Below, one piece after another: positions 63,536-64,000 of a stretch of 64,000 bases of DNA. The stretch comes from Shinisaurus crocodilurus. Lineage: Eukaryota; Chordata; Lepidosauria; Squamata; Shinisauridae. The DNA lies in the NCBI GenBank assembly GCA_021292165.1, contig CM037876.1, positions 281,888,521 through 281,952,520 of the forward strand, in the 5' to 3' direction. Below the pieces are notes generated by a model. It did no database searches. It had not been told where the DNA came from and saw only the letters and a list, made by a program, of their open reading frames with translations. The stretch's first letter is position 1. The number at the start of each line of letters is the position of its first letter. A program made the position numbers and the translations under genes.

Positions 63536-64000
63536 AAGTATGATAGTAGTAGTAGGCGATCACTCGTGACCGAGTAAGATTGTCTTCCAGGATAAAATTA
63601 CAAAAAGAAAATTATAAAAAGAGGAAATTCTAAAAAAAATTGTGTAGACTCTAGCGATGGGTCCATAAGTGATATATAATTCCCACACCAGTGGGAAGTT
63701 TCCCCTCGACAAGATGTAAAATCATGGCGATGAAAATAGCAAATAATGTTGGGGTGATAACACATCCCTGTTTAACACCTGATCCCACTTTAAATGGAGC
63801 ACCATGAGAGCCGTTGTTGTCCAAAACCGTTGCTGCCGTCATGTTGTCATGGAGAAGTCGCAAGATATTCACAAATTTATTGGGGCATCCAATTCTCATA
63901 AGGATAGTCCAGAGAGCCATTCGGTGTACAGTATCAAAGGCCTTAGCCAAATCAATAAATGCCATATAAAGGGGTTGATTTTGCTCCCAGCATTTTTCTT
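63536..64000 (-). pseudogene. Non-LTR reverse transcriptase fragment of a different clade, cut by the window edge
   Basis: On the minus strand 63965-63651 encodes AFIDLAKAFDTVHRMALW, then GCPNKFVNILRLLHDNMTA and FKVGSGVKQGCVITPTLFA. These are RT palm blocks, with FDTV holding the first catalytic Asp and GVKQGC replacing the GVPQGS of L2. The frame fails at GVGIIYHLWTHR before any (Y/F)xDD motif. 'ggcgatcactcgtgaccgag' (63557-63576) may be the element 3' end. Upstream coding lies beyond 64000. Not L2 or CR1; an RTE-like or related clade is possible. Confidence 0.7.

Noticed and set aside
1..64000. A novel multi-gene system (defence, biosynthetic or regulatory operon)
   Set aside because: No cluster of co-oriented host genes exists. 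The only substantial coding sequences are retroelement frames.

Overview
The window looks like non-coding vertebrate DNA, most likely from a squamate reptile (lizard type). The evidence is the repeat mix: L2-clade and CR1-clade LINEs, Penelope-like element (PLE) relics, tRNA-derived SINEs of the kind common in squamates, many hAT-like miniature elements with 8-bp target duplications, a Tc1/mariner-like miniature element and LTR-retrotransposon LTRs. I found no host protein-coding exon, rRNA or tRNA gene I could defend. Open frames outside the L2 elements are short, often lack an ATG, and mostly fall inside repeats. Clade and species assignments are inferences from remembered family features; no database search was run.

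Layout. 0-7.4 kb: PLE relics, an L2 relic with a (GGT)n tract, a 737-bp solo LTR (2675-3411) with a 5-bp target duplication, a palindromic SINE, a fold-back hAT and a mariner-like MITE. 7.4-10.6 kb: two GC-rich elements sharing termini, about 2.2 kb of unassigned sequence between them. 10.6-29 kb: TAGGGATG-type MITEs, SINEs, fold-back elements, a 300-bp inverted repeat with nearly identical arms (20381-21390), and a dispersed repeat family called X here. 29-33 kb: a nearly full-length L2 (copy A) nested in a CR1 with a 5-6 bp target duplication. 33-50 kb: more MITEs and SINEs, a 5S rRNA/CR1 chimaera (35250-35405), several hATs with exact 8-bp duplications, an LTR split by a GC-rich hAT, and L2 relics. 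50-52.6 kb: 5'-truncated L2 copy B on the minus strand. 54.3 kb: a second copy of the split LTR. 56.4-59.9 kb: full-length L2 copy C on the minus strand with an uninterrupted endonuclease-reverse transcriptase frame (1007 codons from the first ATG). 60-64 kb: a MIR-like relic, a SINE nested in a MITE, and a different LINE running off the end.

How the parts relate. This is a record of mobile-element turnover rather than a cooperating gene set. LINE machinery of the kind encoded by L2 copy C is the only protein function that could still be made. Copies A and B differ from C by easily seen lesions: a 257-bp deletion in A, and 5' truncation plus a 1-nt insertion in B. SINEs and MITEs depend on enzymes encoded elsewhere. 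The relative order of several insertions can be read from nesting: CR1 before L2-A; LTR before hAT MITE; MITE before SINE or CR1.
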